Shown here in pieces: positions 22,684-33,546 of a stretch of 64,000 bases of DNA. The translations under genes and the position numbers were made by a program. How positions within the stretch are numbered: position 1 is the first letter of the stretch; the number at the start of each line of letters is the position of its first letter. The notes under the pieces are model-generated. The model worked only from the letters and a program-made list of their open reading frames with translations, ran no database searches and was not told the origin of the DNA. The DNA is from Russula earlei (Eukaryota; Basidiomycota; Agaricomycetes; Russulales; Russulaceae): NCBI GenBank assembly GCA_025769875.1, contig JAGFNK010000149.1, positions 47,010 through 111,009 on the forward strand. The letters are read 5' to 3'.

Positions 22684-23800
22684 CTAAGCGGACAGACAGC
22701 ACCAGCACCCACTAACACGCTCGGAGCACCCACCACCGAACGTCTCCTCGTCCTGCGCCGCCGACGACAAATCGATGTTTCCCGGCATCCTTTCCGTCGT
22801 GCGCGGTCCGCCGCTCGCGGGCCCCGCTCCCGCTCCCGCCGCGCCGGCCCCCCTGGGCGACGACGACGCCTTGGACTTGTCGTCGCGCCACAGCGAGGGC
22901 GTGTCGATGATGCGCGCGACAACCTCGCTAACGCATCCGTCACGCCCACGGCCGTCTTCGCGGACGCCTCGACGAAGAGGCATCCCGCGCGCGCCGCCGC
23001 GAACTCCGCGCCTTCCGCCGTAGGCACCTGTCTGGAGTATTCCTGTCGGCAGAGAAGGAAGTTTGCGGCGGTGAGGTCGGGAGACGTTTCTGTTGTTCGA
23101 TGGTCTTTACCTTGTCCAGCTTGTTGCCGACGACGACCTTGACGACTTCGGGCGGGACATAGTTCTCGAGCTCCTCCAGCCAGCGCGGGAGTGCCTCGAA
23201 CGACTCGCGACTCGACACGTCGTACACTGACGTACGTGATGTGATATAAGCGCGCACGCGAGAGGAGATGAGACGAGAGCACGGAGGAGGATCCGTACCG
23301 AGGATGACGCCTTGCGCGCCGCGGTAGTACGACGCCGTGATAGTGCGGAAGCGTTCTTGGCCCGCAGTGTCCTGCAGCACGTCCCGCGACATCAGCGTCT
23401 CTCTCCTTCCTTGCACACAGGCGCGCACGCACCCATATACTCATCTTGACCCTTCGCCCATGGACCTCCATTTTATGCACCTAATCGCGAGCGGAGTGCC
23501 ACATCGACCCGGGGGAGCGAAACAGCAACAACAGCGACAAACGACGTCATCGTCGAGTAAGCGAAACGAGGATGGGACAGACAGAGGGGGGAGAGAAGGC
23601 GGGAAAAGGCGTGTGCCACCTCACCCGAAAGTTGACGCCGATCGTCGCGCTGGCCTCGTCCTCAGGCAGCTACTGCCTATCGGAGAAACGGAGCAAAATG
23701 CTGCACTTCCCCACGGACGAGTTTCCGATGAGGAGCAGCTTGACGTTGATGAGCTCTTGCGACTGCGCTTGCGAGTGTGTGCTTGCGCCGTCGGTGCCAT
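22684..23800 (-). pseudogene. Rab18-like small GTPase, decayed copy A
   Basis: Same exon layout as the better copy at 43847-44936. Recognisable motifs are [38 protein letters not shown] and FVEASAK. Lesions seen by comparison with copy B are: a 4-bp deletion shortly after the ATG (23798-23800); P-loop GKS changed to GKC; a TAG replacing the Trp codon of QWLPEDE (23670-23672); a 1-bp deletion after GVT in the last exon; and a 4-bp insertion near the end that replaces the terminal Cys-Ser-Cys prenylation motif with an unrelated tail. These make a functional prenylated GTPase very unlikely. Confidence 0.85.
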
Positions 23801-24155
23801 CGCGCGTGTTTTGCGTGTCGTGTGGTCGTATGCGGTGCGAGTGGGCGGCCGGCCGTCATCGGTCAGTCAGACACGGGTTGGTGGCGATTTCGTGAGGCTT
23901 GTAGAGTTTGTGGTCGCCGTACACTTGCACACGCGTCGAGATGAGCGTGGGGTAGTTACGTTGGGCGTTGGGACACGGAGTGGTGGTGTGTGTTGTGTGT
24001 TGGATTGGTGAGTCGGCACGTTTGGAGATGCCAGAGGTTGTAGAGGGCCATGGAGGTCGGAAAATGCAAGAACGCAACAGTGACAGCAGCAAACGCCATG
24101 TCCCAGCAACAAAGAAACAAGAATGAACAGTTGCGTCGTCAGGTTGCGTAGACCA

Positions 24156-24392
24156 TGTTGGACGTGCAGCCGCTAAGTGCCGCGCGAACGGACAACCCGG
24201 ACCGTACGTGTAAATAATTCGAATTTAGTTATCGTTCGTTTTCCCTCAGTCTTTTACACACAAGACTGAGGTCAGTACTACAATTTCTTTACACTCCTTT
24301 AAAGCTAATACTGTACATAGTATAGGTTAGCACACTAACCTGAATACAGTCTTTTACACACAAGACTGAGCTCTTATTCTATAGCTCCAACA
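24156..24392 (+). repeat. 5' LTR of the copia element
   Basis: 237 bp, TG...CA ended. It contains three stem-loops: a 10-bp stem (CCTCAGTCTT / AAGACTGAGG) at 24244-24271, an AGGTTAG/CTAACCT stem at about 24324-24341, and a 7-bp CAGTCTT/AAGACTG stem at 24347-24368. Confidence 0.93.
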
Positions 24393-24461
24393 GATTATGA
24401 GACCTGGTCGTCCCTGACATCATGAACTCCCACCAGCTTCCAAATTGCGTAACAAAACACC

Positions 24462-25127
24462 ATGAGCGCCCCCACAGCAACCGCAAATGTCGTGCCCTCG
24501 AGAGGCAGCCACGCTCCCACCATAGGAGCCGCGGGAAAAACGTACATGGGCGGCCAACACGGTTACGACGGACCACTCTTCGAAGGTGGCACAGTCACGT
24601 ACACGCAATGGAAAGCTAATATAGAGGCACTGTTCAAAACAAACGGCCTGATGGAAATCATAAGAGGGACATACTCAAAACCGGACCCCATCAATGACCT
24701 GAGCGGCTTCGCCAACTGGGAGCAGAAAGATCGCAAAGCACATGCCCACATTTTACTCACGTTAAAAGGGCACACTCTTGACACTGCCCTAGGCATTGCT
24801 GGAGCCAAACATACTTGGGACACACTCGAAAAACATTTTGCAGGGAAGGGCGAGCAATGCGTTGCACATTTACTTATGGACCTATACTGGGTCACGTTCT
24901 CCGAAACTGAACCCATGGCTCCTCAAATAATCCGACAGTTGCACGCTGCCCGAGCCCTCGAAAAATTCGGATACCCCATCGATGAGAAAACCCTCATATG
25001 GATGCTAATTCTCGCGCTACCGGAAAACATGGCCAAACTCAAGGCCACTCTTCACTCGACGCCGCCCAGCCTACTTACAGCCGAGCACGTCACAGACCGC
25101 ATCCTCCATGAGGAGCGTCGGATCTGA
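24462..25127 (+). CDS. Copia Gag, UBN2-type capsid region
   Basis: 221 residues starting MSAPTATANVV, with a Gag polyprotein fold typical of Ty1/copia (YTQWKANIEALFKTNGL, AHAHILLTLKGHTLD, TWDTLEKHFAGKG, ALPENMAKLKATL). It ends at a TGA after EERRI. The same frame continues beyond the stop into a CX2CX4HX4C zinc knuckle at about 25217-25265 (CTHCRRRGHNTHKC), so the natural protein was longer. The stop is either a mutation or a read-through signal; decay elsewhere favours mutation. Confidence 0.85.
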   Translation: MSAPTATANVVPSRGSHAPTIGAAGKTYMGGQHGYDGPLFEGGTVTYTQWKANIEALFKTNGLMEIIRGTYSKPDPINDLSGFANWEQKDRKAHAHILLTLKGHTLDTALGIAGAKHTWDTLEKHFAGKGEQCVAHLLMDLYWVTFSETEPMAPQIIRQLHAARALEKFGYPIDEKTLIWMLILALPENMAKLKATLHSTPPSLLTAEHVTDRILHEERRI

Positions 25128-28100
25128 TTGACCAATGACACGGCCACACCTCACCATGCAAAGGCAGCCCAAATGGGAAAGGACCAGGAGGCGCAGAACG
25201 AGAAAGGCACAACATCAAAGTGCACTCACTGCAGACGCAGGGGGCACAATACACACAAATGCTGGAAAATTCACGGAATACCGCACAACGTAGCGACGCC
25301 CACGACCACTGGGACCGGCACAAGCGCGCACATCACAGTGACGCCCACGCCCGCTATGACTGGCATGGGTGCGCACAACGCAGCGACGCCCATGACCACT
25401 GGGACCGGCACAAGCGTGCACATCGTAGCGATGCCCACAGCTCAGCTACCAGCCAGCGCTGCCATCGCATACGTCCCCACATCCGATAACAGCATTTCAT
25501 TACATCTGGCAGTCGAAGATGAGCCAATCCGTGCGTCCACGACCTGAGAGCAACTCCGAGCCACCAATCTCAGAAACGGCTGGCTCCTCGACTCCGGAGC
25601 CTCAAGAATCATGATTCCCCACTCAAATTGGTTCACACATCTCACCCCACTTGCATCACCCATTCAAGTCGCCTTAGGCGACGATAGCGCAATAACCACC
25701 ACCAGAACTGGACAAGTGCTAGTCCGGATGCGCGCACGCGGGGTGTGGAGTACTGCGATACTCCGCGATGTCCTGCACGTACCGGACCTCAATGGAAACC
25801 TCTTATCGGTCTCCCACCTCGCTCAATGCGGGGCAGAAGTGCGCTTCCAGGGGCAGACTTGCGGGATATACAATAAAGCAAACAAATTGACTTGTGAGGG
25901 AACATTACATGACAACTTATACATTATGGCCATCGAAATGCCAACATTCGAGTCAGCGTGCACAGCAATGCCACACCAACCTCTCGCGGAAGGCGGCCAC
26001 AAAACCAAAGCTGCGCTTACCACGCGCACGACGATCTCCCAGGCCTCCTCGGACACATGCTCCGAACAGGTTGCGACCCGGACAAACGATAAGCCGTGGA
26101 GGACACACGCCGGCGGGCTGAAGCGCAAGTCGAAAGCGCCCCAGCACGTCAAGCCACACACCACGCGCATTGAGCCCAAGACCGGCCAACGCTTGAAGAG
26201 CCTCCGATTAGATGGAGGGGGCGATCACACCAGGCAAGAAGCACAAACATCCCTAGCTGAAAGGGGATGCATGCATCAAATTAACACCCCGGGTACGCCA
26301 CAACACATCAAAGTCGCCGAAAGCGCGACCTGGACACCTCTTAATAGGGTCCGGGCGACGCGTACAGACACAAAACCGTCCATGCGCGCCTTGGACGACT
26401 TGATGCTCGAAGAGGCACGGAGTGGGGACAACCCCGACCCCTCTCAGCCGCACGTCCTCGGAACGCGTGCGTCTGCACACACCCCGGAGAAGAGACCCAC
26501 CACGCTGACCTGAAGGTCGCTGGTGCACACGTTCCCGGGCCACACATATCACCAGCAGGCATACAAGCCTGCACATCTCCCCACCCCCCGCACCCCTCAA
26601 CCCCGCGCCGTCATATCCGACGAAGGGGGCCCCACATCGTGCATCAAGCGCGTGATCCTTGAATTCAACGACGCAGTCGAAAGAGTCGAAAAAGGGGAAA
26701 TGAGAGCGAAGTTGAGGGGGCGGCGAAAGCGGAACCAGCAGACAACGCAGAACAGCCACCGCACATGAAGCCGCAAGGCGTCGGAGCAGGCAGGGTCCTG
26801 CCCACTCAGCCTGAAACAGGTGGACAACGCGGAGCAGGCGCCACACGCCGAACCGCAAGGCGTCTGAGCAGGCAAAGCCCTGCCCATTCAGCCTGAAACA
26901 CCACACAGTGAGCCCTCAATTTACAAGGCAGAAAACATACCTTCGCAATCCACCACGGGCCAACCAAAGCGCACTACACGCACGCTCACACTGGACCACG
27001 TTGATGAAGCAGAGGAGCTGGTCCAAGTGGAAGTACAAAGGCCTGAAACAAATTCAGCACAACCCACAGTTCATGAAGTGGGAAACTCACCTGCACAGTC
27101 CACTACTGGACGCCCCAAACGTGCCACACGCGCACCCGTCCGCAACAAGGACGCTCATCATCTCGCCATCCTACATGAGCTACAAATGAAACGTACCGAG
27201 CAGGGAAAAGTGGCACATAAAAATGTAGCCACCAACCCCAAGTCCTACGCCAAGGCGACAGCCCGTGCAGATTCTGCCAAGTGGGCAAAGGCATGCAACG
27301 AGAAACGCGTGTCCGAAAACACTAGCATCCTCAAAAGCGTGCCGCGTCCGCAGAACGGAGACGCAGCAGGGGAAGCGAAGAGACCTTCCTAATAAAGAGG
27401 GGGTCAAACCACAAAAACCAAAAATGCAAGGCCCGTGTCATCACGCAGGGACTCACCTAAGTCGAGGACAACGACCCCGATGAAATCGTGCCACCAGAAT
27501 ACAGGCACTCCCTTGCACCCTGGCCCTTGCCGCAGAAAGGAGTCTAGCAGTCCATCAGATGGACAACAAGTCCACCCGCCTAAACGGAGAACTGACAGAC
27601 GAGACCTTCTTGAAAGCGTGCCCAGGGAATAACCACCAATGCATGCGCGACCGCGCGACCCAGTACACCCGAGGTACGAGCGACCACCGCCCGACCTTCC
27701 AGCGCGACTCCGGCATCCAGCCGATCTCGGTCAGACACGTCGACCCCGATTGGACCAGCAAAGCCCATTCTGGACTTCATCTTCATGTTGACAGGTGGGG
27801 CCATAAACTGGAGCCAAAAGAAGCAAGCCCCAGTTGCACCCTTGAGCACCGAGGCAGAGCACACTGCGGGCGCACGCGCCACCGAAGAAGCCGCCAGGCC
27901 GAGGCAACCACTCACTGGATTGGGCCAAAAGACCCATCTCCTCACAATCCCTCATGTTCATGTCGACAACCAGCCGACCATCGCCATTACCAGGAACCCC
28001 GAGTTTCACGACTGCACCAGAACACACCGAGGTGCGACACCATTATCTTGCAGCAGAATGTCGACTTGCAGGAGACCAATCTTGCCTATACTCCTTCAGA

Positions 28101-28204
28101 AGAGCCAGTAGCCAATGTATTGAAAAAGGGTCCCAGCTGCGAGAAGCACAAAGGTCTCGCGATGGAAATGAGAGAGAACGCGCGCCACTCGGGCTGAGGG
28201 GGCG
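25128..28204 (+). pseudogene. Copia pol remnant: zinc knuckle, protease, broken integrase and RNase H
   Basis: Protease motif WLLDSGASRIMIPHSNW at about 25578-25630, with LHVPDLNGNLLSVSHLA downstream. An integrase core is present only in part (LRLDGGGDHTRQEAQ and TPGTPQHIKVAE near 26200-26310) and is followed by stops and frame changes. RT begins with an SYAKATARADSAKW stretch (about 27240) but its catalytic core is absent. RNase H-like words (LTGGAINWSQKKQAPVAPLS) appear near 27790-27850. Coding ends before the 3' LTR at 28205. Confidence 0.82.
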
Positions 28205-28450
28205 TGTTGGACGTGCAGCCGCTAAGTGCCGCGCGAACGGACAACCCGGACCGTACGTGTAAATAATTCGAATTTAGTTATCGTTCGTTTTCCCTCAGTC
28301 TTTTACACACAACACTGAGGTCAGTACTACAATTTCTTTACACTCCTTTAAAGCTAATACTGTACATAGCTCTTATTCTATAGGTTAGCACACTAACCTG
28401 AATACAGTCTTTTACACACAAGACTGAGCTCTTATTCTATAGCTCCAACA
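28205..28450 (+). repeat. 3' LTR of the copia element
   Basis: 246 bp, collinear with the 5' LTR apart from an inserted CTCTTATTCTATAG-like segment and single substitutions, one of which (AACACTGAGG) breaks the first stem-loop. The small difference suggests a fairly young insertion. Confidence 0.93.
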
Positions 28451-28455
28451 GACCA

Positions 28456-29325
28456 ATTGTTCACGGCGCGGCTTTGCTTCAGGTCTGACTAGTCCGTTCT
28501 CGCAAATTACCCCGACCGAAACGAGGCCACTCCAACCAACGGTGTGAGCCCGGCTATGAGCCCTTGGTCGGGATTTGCGCGGCACGGAAGGTTGGTGTCA
28601 GCCATCTGAGGCATTCACGGCTCGTCACTTTCCTAGGATTGCAAAACAGCCTGGCCTTAGAATCAAGGCCCGTAAGGGATGCTGTCCGAGGTCAGCGGAA
28701 TGTCTGCCACAGCTTCCTCAGTGGTGTGCACCTACCTCGCCCCGCGGGCCTGCAATGCAAGTGACTGCTGGCTAATGCTCAACCCGTCCGATAACTGCAC
28801 GGTAGCGCTGGGGAAGAACAGGTTGGACTGTGAACCGCTGTGCAATAACAGTTCAACAGCATCCGACAGACTGCTCGTAGGCGGTGACTATCCTGGGGCG
28901 TCAGTCGGGACTCTCGTGGAGGCCTCTCAGAGTGCTCGGAACATTGGCCTGGCTGCAGCGAAGTCGATGGCCCGTCCCTCCCGTGGTGTCAATCACTTGC
29001 CAGGTGTATACTGAACTCGTCACGTCTCGAGGCCGAGAGCTCGGTACGATATTTTGATTGCTCCTCGGGAAAGAGGCATGTCATCTGAAGATCAACCTAC
29101 CTGACAACTTGAGAATCGGAATCACAGTACGTGATGAACAAGCACCATGAAAACAACTCCAGATCGATTCCCAAATGTTACATAGTTGCATAACAATATG
29201 AATAAATGCCACATAGACACGAATCCAGGAGTCCGCAAGGAAGGTTGTAACCAGTCCCAACTAGGATTAGAGAGAGGGGGGCTTAAAGTGTATTCGAGTA
29301 TGCTTGGCTTTAAGCAGTTCGTGAA
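28456..29325. other. Intergenic DNA with a weak 111-codon frame, no confident gene
   Basis: A plus-strand frame at 28679-29014 is open and Cys-containing, but the opposite strand is also open and neither shows a domain or splice pattern I can support. Confidence 0.35.
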
Positions 29326-29998
29326 TTATCCCTCTCCAGTCATCAGTTTGACGAACCGCTTCAAGTTTAAATTGCTCAGGGCCATCAGGAACCACGCGAG
29401 AACACAAGAGTGTGGGTGGAAAATGTCGGAGGACATTGGCTTCTCCAACGAGATCTCCATAAATGTCTAAAAAAAGTCAGTTAGGGGAAAAGACGAAACA
29501 AAATGCACGAACGTCTGAAGATGAGTATTCCTCTGCTCGCGGACACGTTATCGCTTATGATCCAGACATTGTCAAATGCCTGTGGCGTCGAACACTCGAG
29601 AAACACCCGGCGCTCTTCACTTTTCAGAACAAAAAGCGAGCCTCGGAAGCACTCAAGTTTCGGACGGTGATGGAACGTGCCCACATATGCGTTCACGTTT
29701 TCAGGGAGCCCTTCGTAGAAGTGGGGCTTCTGGGCGAGAGCAAGGCGCTTCCCGTCGTCGAGATGGCTGAAGTTCCAAAGAATTTCAGGTAAGTCCGAGG
29801 TGCTGAAGAGCGCCTCTAGCATAGGCATTAGGGATGAGAACAAGAATGACGATTCACAGCTCACGTCGGACAATGACGGGATCCCTGTGAGGAAGAGACG
29901 GTAGGATGCGAAACTCTACAACAAACGGATCCCCCTCAGTGAGCTGAGTTGGGCATGGAAAGTATCAGAAAAGAGGGACAGAAGAAGCGTGATTAAGC
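29326..29998 (-). CDS. 3' exons of a hypothetical host gene
   Basis: Three exons can be joined on the minus strand. One ends LSSLRGIR near 29930. An exon at 29547 to about 29886 begins IPSLSDV and contains LPEILWNFSHLDDGKR and FDNVWIISDN. A last exon at 29326-29466 encodes TFMEISLEKPMSSD...KLMTGEG and a TAA. The introns are about 47 and 80 bp with GT-AG ends, the second with a clear CTGAC branch-like site and a T-rich acceptor. Leucine-rich upstream sequence is reminiscent of F-box/LRR-type fungal proteins, but no F-box is visible and the N-terminus is not resolved. Function unknown. Confidence 0.5.
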
Positions 29999-29999
29999 C

Positions 30000-32900
30000 G
30001 CACACACAATCTTTCGTTTCCTATTTTCTTTATCGTTGTCCTTCGCTTGATTCATTGAGATTTTAACGCTCTCACAACGGCTATTGATACTAAAGGTTAG
30101 CGATACAGCCATTGATACCAGGCACGATCTTCAGTTACACGGGGTGATAATCCTTCGCATATTCGTACAAATCCCGAATCGCATTCTCGAATTGATCATC
30201 CGTGTCTTCACGTGTCTTCTGGCGTGCCTTGACAGCATGCCTGATTGCCTTGTCGCATTCTTCTAGTACCCTAAAAGGGCGTCAAAAGGAGACACGAAGA
30301 GGCATATCACGCGGTAATCACCTCGACAGCTCATTATCTTGACGGAAACACTGCTTTGAAGCAGCGTACAAACTTCGGCAAATGCTGATTACTGTACTAA
30401 TACGACCAACTCTTCGGTCACGCGTCACAAGCCCCCTCTGAAGAGAAGAGATACGGCTCAGGTCACAGGTCACAACCAGTTATGAAGACTGTGACAAAAA
30501 TCATTAAAAAATTTCCTAAATGGGAATATTCATTTATTTATTATAAACAAGTGCCTAAATTCTATCTACTTGTTGTCTGTGTCGCTCACATCATTCGCGA
30601 CCCAAAATTTGGAGGAATAGAGGATGTTTGCACACTTCTTATGCTTACCATGTCCTTCTACAGCTTGACTAGCCTGAGTTGTATCAACTACCTCACCATG
30701 AACAGACTCCACTGAAGCACACTCTGCATCTGCAGTTATAACAAGGCCACCTTCTTCTCTCGGTATGTACAGCTCGTCATCATCATCGCAATCCATAGAG
30801 TCGGAGCATTCAAGTTGTGTATGCGCGGAAACGATGTCTGTCATGGGAACTTCGCTGTCATCACCATGAATATCAATAGCACTCTCTTCAAGGTCCTCCA
30901 TTTGTTCGAGGGAAGTAAGTGTAGGAGGTGCATGGTGGGGCACACCACCTCGGGAACATGGCTGTGTGATCTCCACCCAAAACGTTGGGGTCCACTGTAT
31001 AGCGTGCCAGGTCGGGGCCTGGGGAGTTCGTGGGGCTTGATCCGAGGGTGGGTACGGACAGGGAGGAGCTGAGAGCAAGCAGGGATTGTAGCCGGAACGC
31101 GACGCGCATGCGAGAGAGAGAGAGTGTGTGTGTGTGTGTGTTCTTGAAAGGAAAGCGGGAGATTTTGAGGGAGTCGAGGTGTTCTTTGGCACATGAGAGG
31201 GTTAACGCAGATGCAGAAGCTCTTGATTTGATTCCCTAAGCTACTGTACAGGATGGTAGCTACTTAAATACAAAAGTGCTACTCCAGAGTCCTGATCTTC
31301 CTACTGCGAATCCGCGAGCATGAGGCAATGATGTCGGGGGCGAGATGCCATGGGCAGCGAGTCCTCGCGTAGCACATTGATGACAACATACGTGCGTCAT
31401 TCATGTCCGTGCGTGGACATGTGGCGGGCGAGGACAATGCTTGAGGGACGAGTGGGCTGGAGCCGAGGCGAGTGACGTCGATGGCGATCAACTTGAGACA
31501 TTGCTGTAGTCTGCTGACATGGGGCAAGGACCGCGGCAGGGATGTCATCGAGAGGCGAGTGCATGAGAGAGAAGGAAAGGAAGAGGATATGAAGGGCAAA
31601 GGGAGGGTGAACGCGTGGCGAGGGAGGGAGATGGTACAAGTCAGGTGCGTTTCCTGGCCACCGGGCTCACACACCTTACAACTGTAACAAGCTCATGAAG
31701 TGTTTTTGATGCCTCACAACTGGGATCTGGGAGGAAGGCTTGATGGACATCTATTGGGATAAAGCTGTTCAGTGCAGTCATGGTTGTAGCTGCATGGTCC
31801 TCAAAGCACACAACAAATTTTTCAAGGTTTTACTGTAATGTTCAAATCCCGACTCGCACTCAAGTTGCGTGTCAGACCGCCGCCTGACGTTAGTGCATGT
31901 CACATGTTGCCTCTCGGCCCAATCAGGGCTTTGAAGAGATGTGAGATTTGTCACACGGTTTTCCCAACTTTGAAGAGTCAGTCGGTCATCGAAATCTGTC
32001 ACATGTCACAAGCTATGAAGAGTTGGTCGTATTAGTACAGTAGTTCCTTGGCCTGGTGCCGATAAGCCCTGCCATTGTTGTTCACGAGGTCCAAAAACTG
32101 GGCTCTATCGAACAGCTTCGTCTTGGCACTAAATTGAACAGAATCAGGCATCGAGTTGAACAGAGAAAAACAAATAACGGCGATGGACACCTCTTGACGG
32201 CGCAAGACGCATAGGCCCTCGTGGGGCTCAGAGTTCCCATGCCGCGGCAATTGCCGGCAACCAATAAATCTCCTCCGGACCCGGTGTTATAATCGCATGT
32301 TCACTCCTACACCAAGTCCCCTCACCACATTCTTATGCTACACATGAGTCGTTGGCGTGATTTACATTCCCAACGGCGAAAACAGTCTTCTCCTGCTGGT
32401 GCGACCCCAATCCGTCCCCTGGATGCGTTTCTGTCCTCCTTGTTGTCATACATGTATTAGCATTGTGAACTAATGTTTATGGAACACGGAAATAGCGATT
32501 GCGCCAGAGAGCTGCGGACGATATGCACATTGATTCTGGGGTGTAGCTTGGCCCAGATATCGTATCGGGGGCACTAGAACCTTAACGACATTATCCCTGT
32601 GATCGGGCGTGCCACGTTGAATCAGGAGGTCGCGCAGGATATGGCCATGCTGGCAAGGCAAGACCCTATGCGCCCTGGCTATAACACCTGCCCAGCTTCG
32701 GCGGTAGACCCATGGCGAGGGTGAGGATGTCCAGAACGAAGGCCATTGTCTAGTTACGACGAAACCTGGCGACGATGCCCCGAAAACTGCTTTGGCTTAC
32801 GCTCTGCTTCCTCCATATCTTCCTCATCGCGTCTTGCACAGTCCATTGCTTTTCGTTCACCGCATCTTCCTTCGGAGTCTCTCTCTCCCTGAGGCACCCG

Positions 32901-33530
32901 CCGCATCGGTTACAACCATATACACCGCGTTGAGGATGATGCGAGCGTTCTGATGTCCTCCCTGGGGGAGAGTGCATCGAGAAAGGAAACGAGCACGAGA
33001 ATTCAATACGATGCTGGCAACTTGAACGTATTGAGTGAAGGTTCTGGTGAAATAGCGCAAGTGATGCGGGCCAGTCAACGCAGCATAGGTTGAAATGGCC
33101 AACGAATGACCGAGGGTCCGAAGCAGAGTGCGAGATGAAGCGACGGAGCTGCCAGTGACAAGGCGAAAAGACAAGAGAATAATATAAGGAATCAATGGGA
33201 CGAGACACGTGACGAGGTAGGAGTGGCAACGGTGACGGGGGAAGCGACGGAGGCGACAGGACTATATAACAGAAACGCCGGTTTCTGATGCAGAAGTTCC
33301 TCCTTGACACAAGTCGGAGGCGAACCGGGCTCCGTCAAAAGGCGAGGAATATCTTGGAGGCGCATGCAGAGGCTCTCGGAGTGCAGAACACGCGACCTGA
33401 ATTGAAGAAACGAGGTAAGCATATGTATGTATGGCACCTGAGTGTGGTCAGCGAGCGACGAATAAAGCATAGGAAAGGTCCTAAAGATGACGTAGCCTGT
33501 ACGACGCAGCCCTCACATTTCACGACGGCG
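30000..33530. other. Intergenic DNA with weak frames only
   Basis: No gene with domain or convincing splice evidence. A (GA)n(GT)n microsatellite lies near 31108-31141. A minus-strand stretch at 32857-33195 encodes a hydrophobic, possibly membrane-associated peptide (IPYIILLSFRLVTGSSVASS) that could be part of an undetected spliced gene. Confidence 0.35.
30566..30901 (-). CDS. Possible acidic 111-aa protein
   Basis: An ATG-started frame (ATG at 30899-30901) encoding MEDLEESAIDIHGDDSE, a DCDDDDELYIP acidic cluster and a Lys/His-rich tail. The frame is open further upstream, but that part is low complexity. It has no recognised domain and could be a chance frame. Confidence 0.25.
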   Translation of the reverse strand: MEDLEESAIDIHGDDSEVPMTDIVSAHTQLECSDSMDCDDDDELYIPREEGGLVITADAECASVESVHGEVVDTTQASQAVEGHGKHKKCANILYSSKFWVANDVSDTDNK

Positions 33531-33546
33531 CAATCGGTGTCTCTTC

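Larger units (their letters stand above)
16993..24052. repeat. Segmental duplication, copy A (partner 38753-45187)
   Basis: Begins at the shared GGTCAGCCATAGTAC and ends near the shared GGTTGTAGAGGGCC. It contains the NLR gene and the Rab18-like pseudogene in the same order and strand as copy B. High similarity extends through introns and intergenic DNA. The length difference is mostly explained by six extra 99-bp ankyrin units. Confidence 0.92.
24156..28450 (+). mobile_element. Ty1/copia element with intact LTR ends, internally deleted
   Basis: Both LTRs start TGTTGGACGTGCAGCC and end AGCTCCAACA, and the element is flanked by the 5-bp direct repeat GACCA (24151-24155 and 28451-28455). Directly after the 5' LTR is GATTATGAGACCTG, which fits priming by an internal initiator-tRNA fragment spanning the CAT anticodon, as in other copia-type elements. 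Gag, zinc knuckle, protease and parts of integrase are present. The RT core is missing, leaving only its N-terminal edge (SYAKATARADSAKWAKAC) and an RNase H fragment. At 4.3 kb it is shorter than typical full-length copia elements and non-autonomous. Confidence 0.93.

Noticed and set aside
22612..23142. Plus-strand Pro/Arg-rich frames over the Rab18 locus
   Set aside because: Antisense to the last exons of the GTPase gene; the same shadow is seen in copy B.
31838..31870. GTTCAAATCCCGAC resembling a tRNA B-box
   Set aside because: No matching A-box or acceptor stem could be folded around it.
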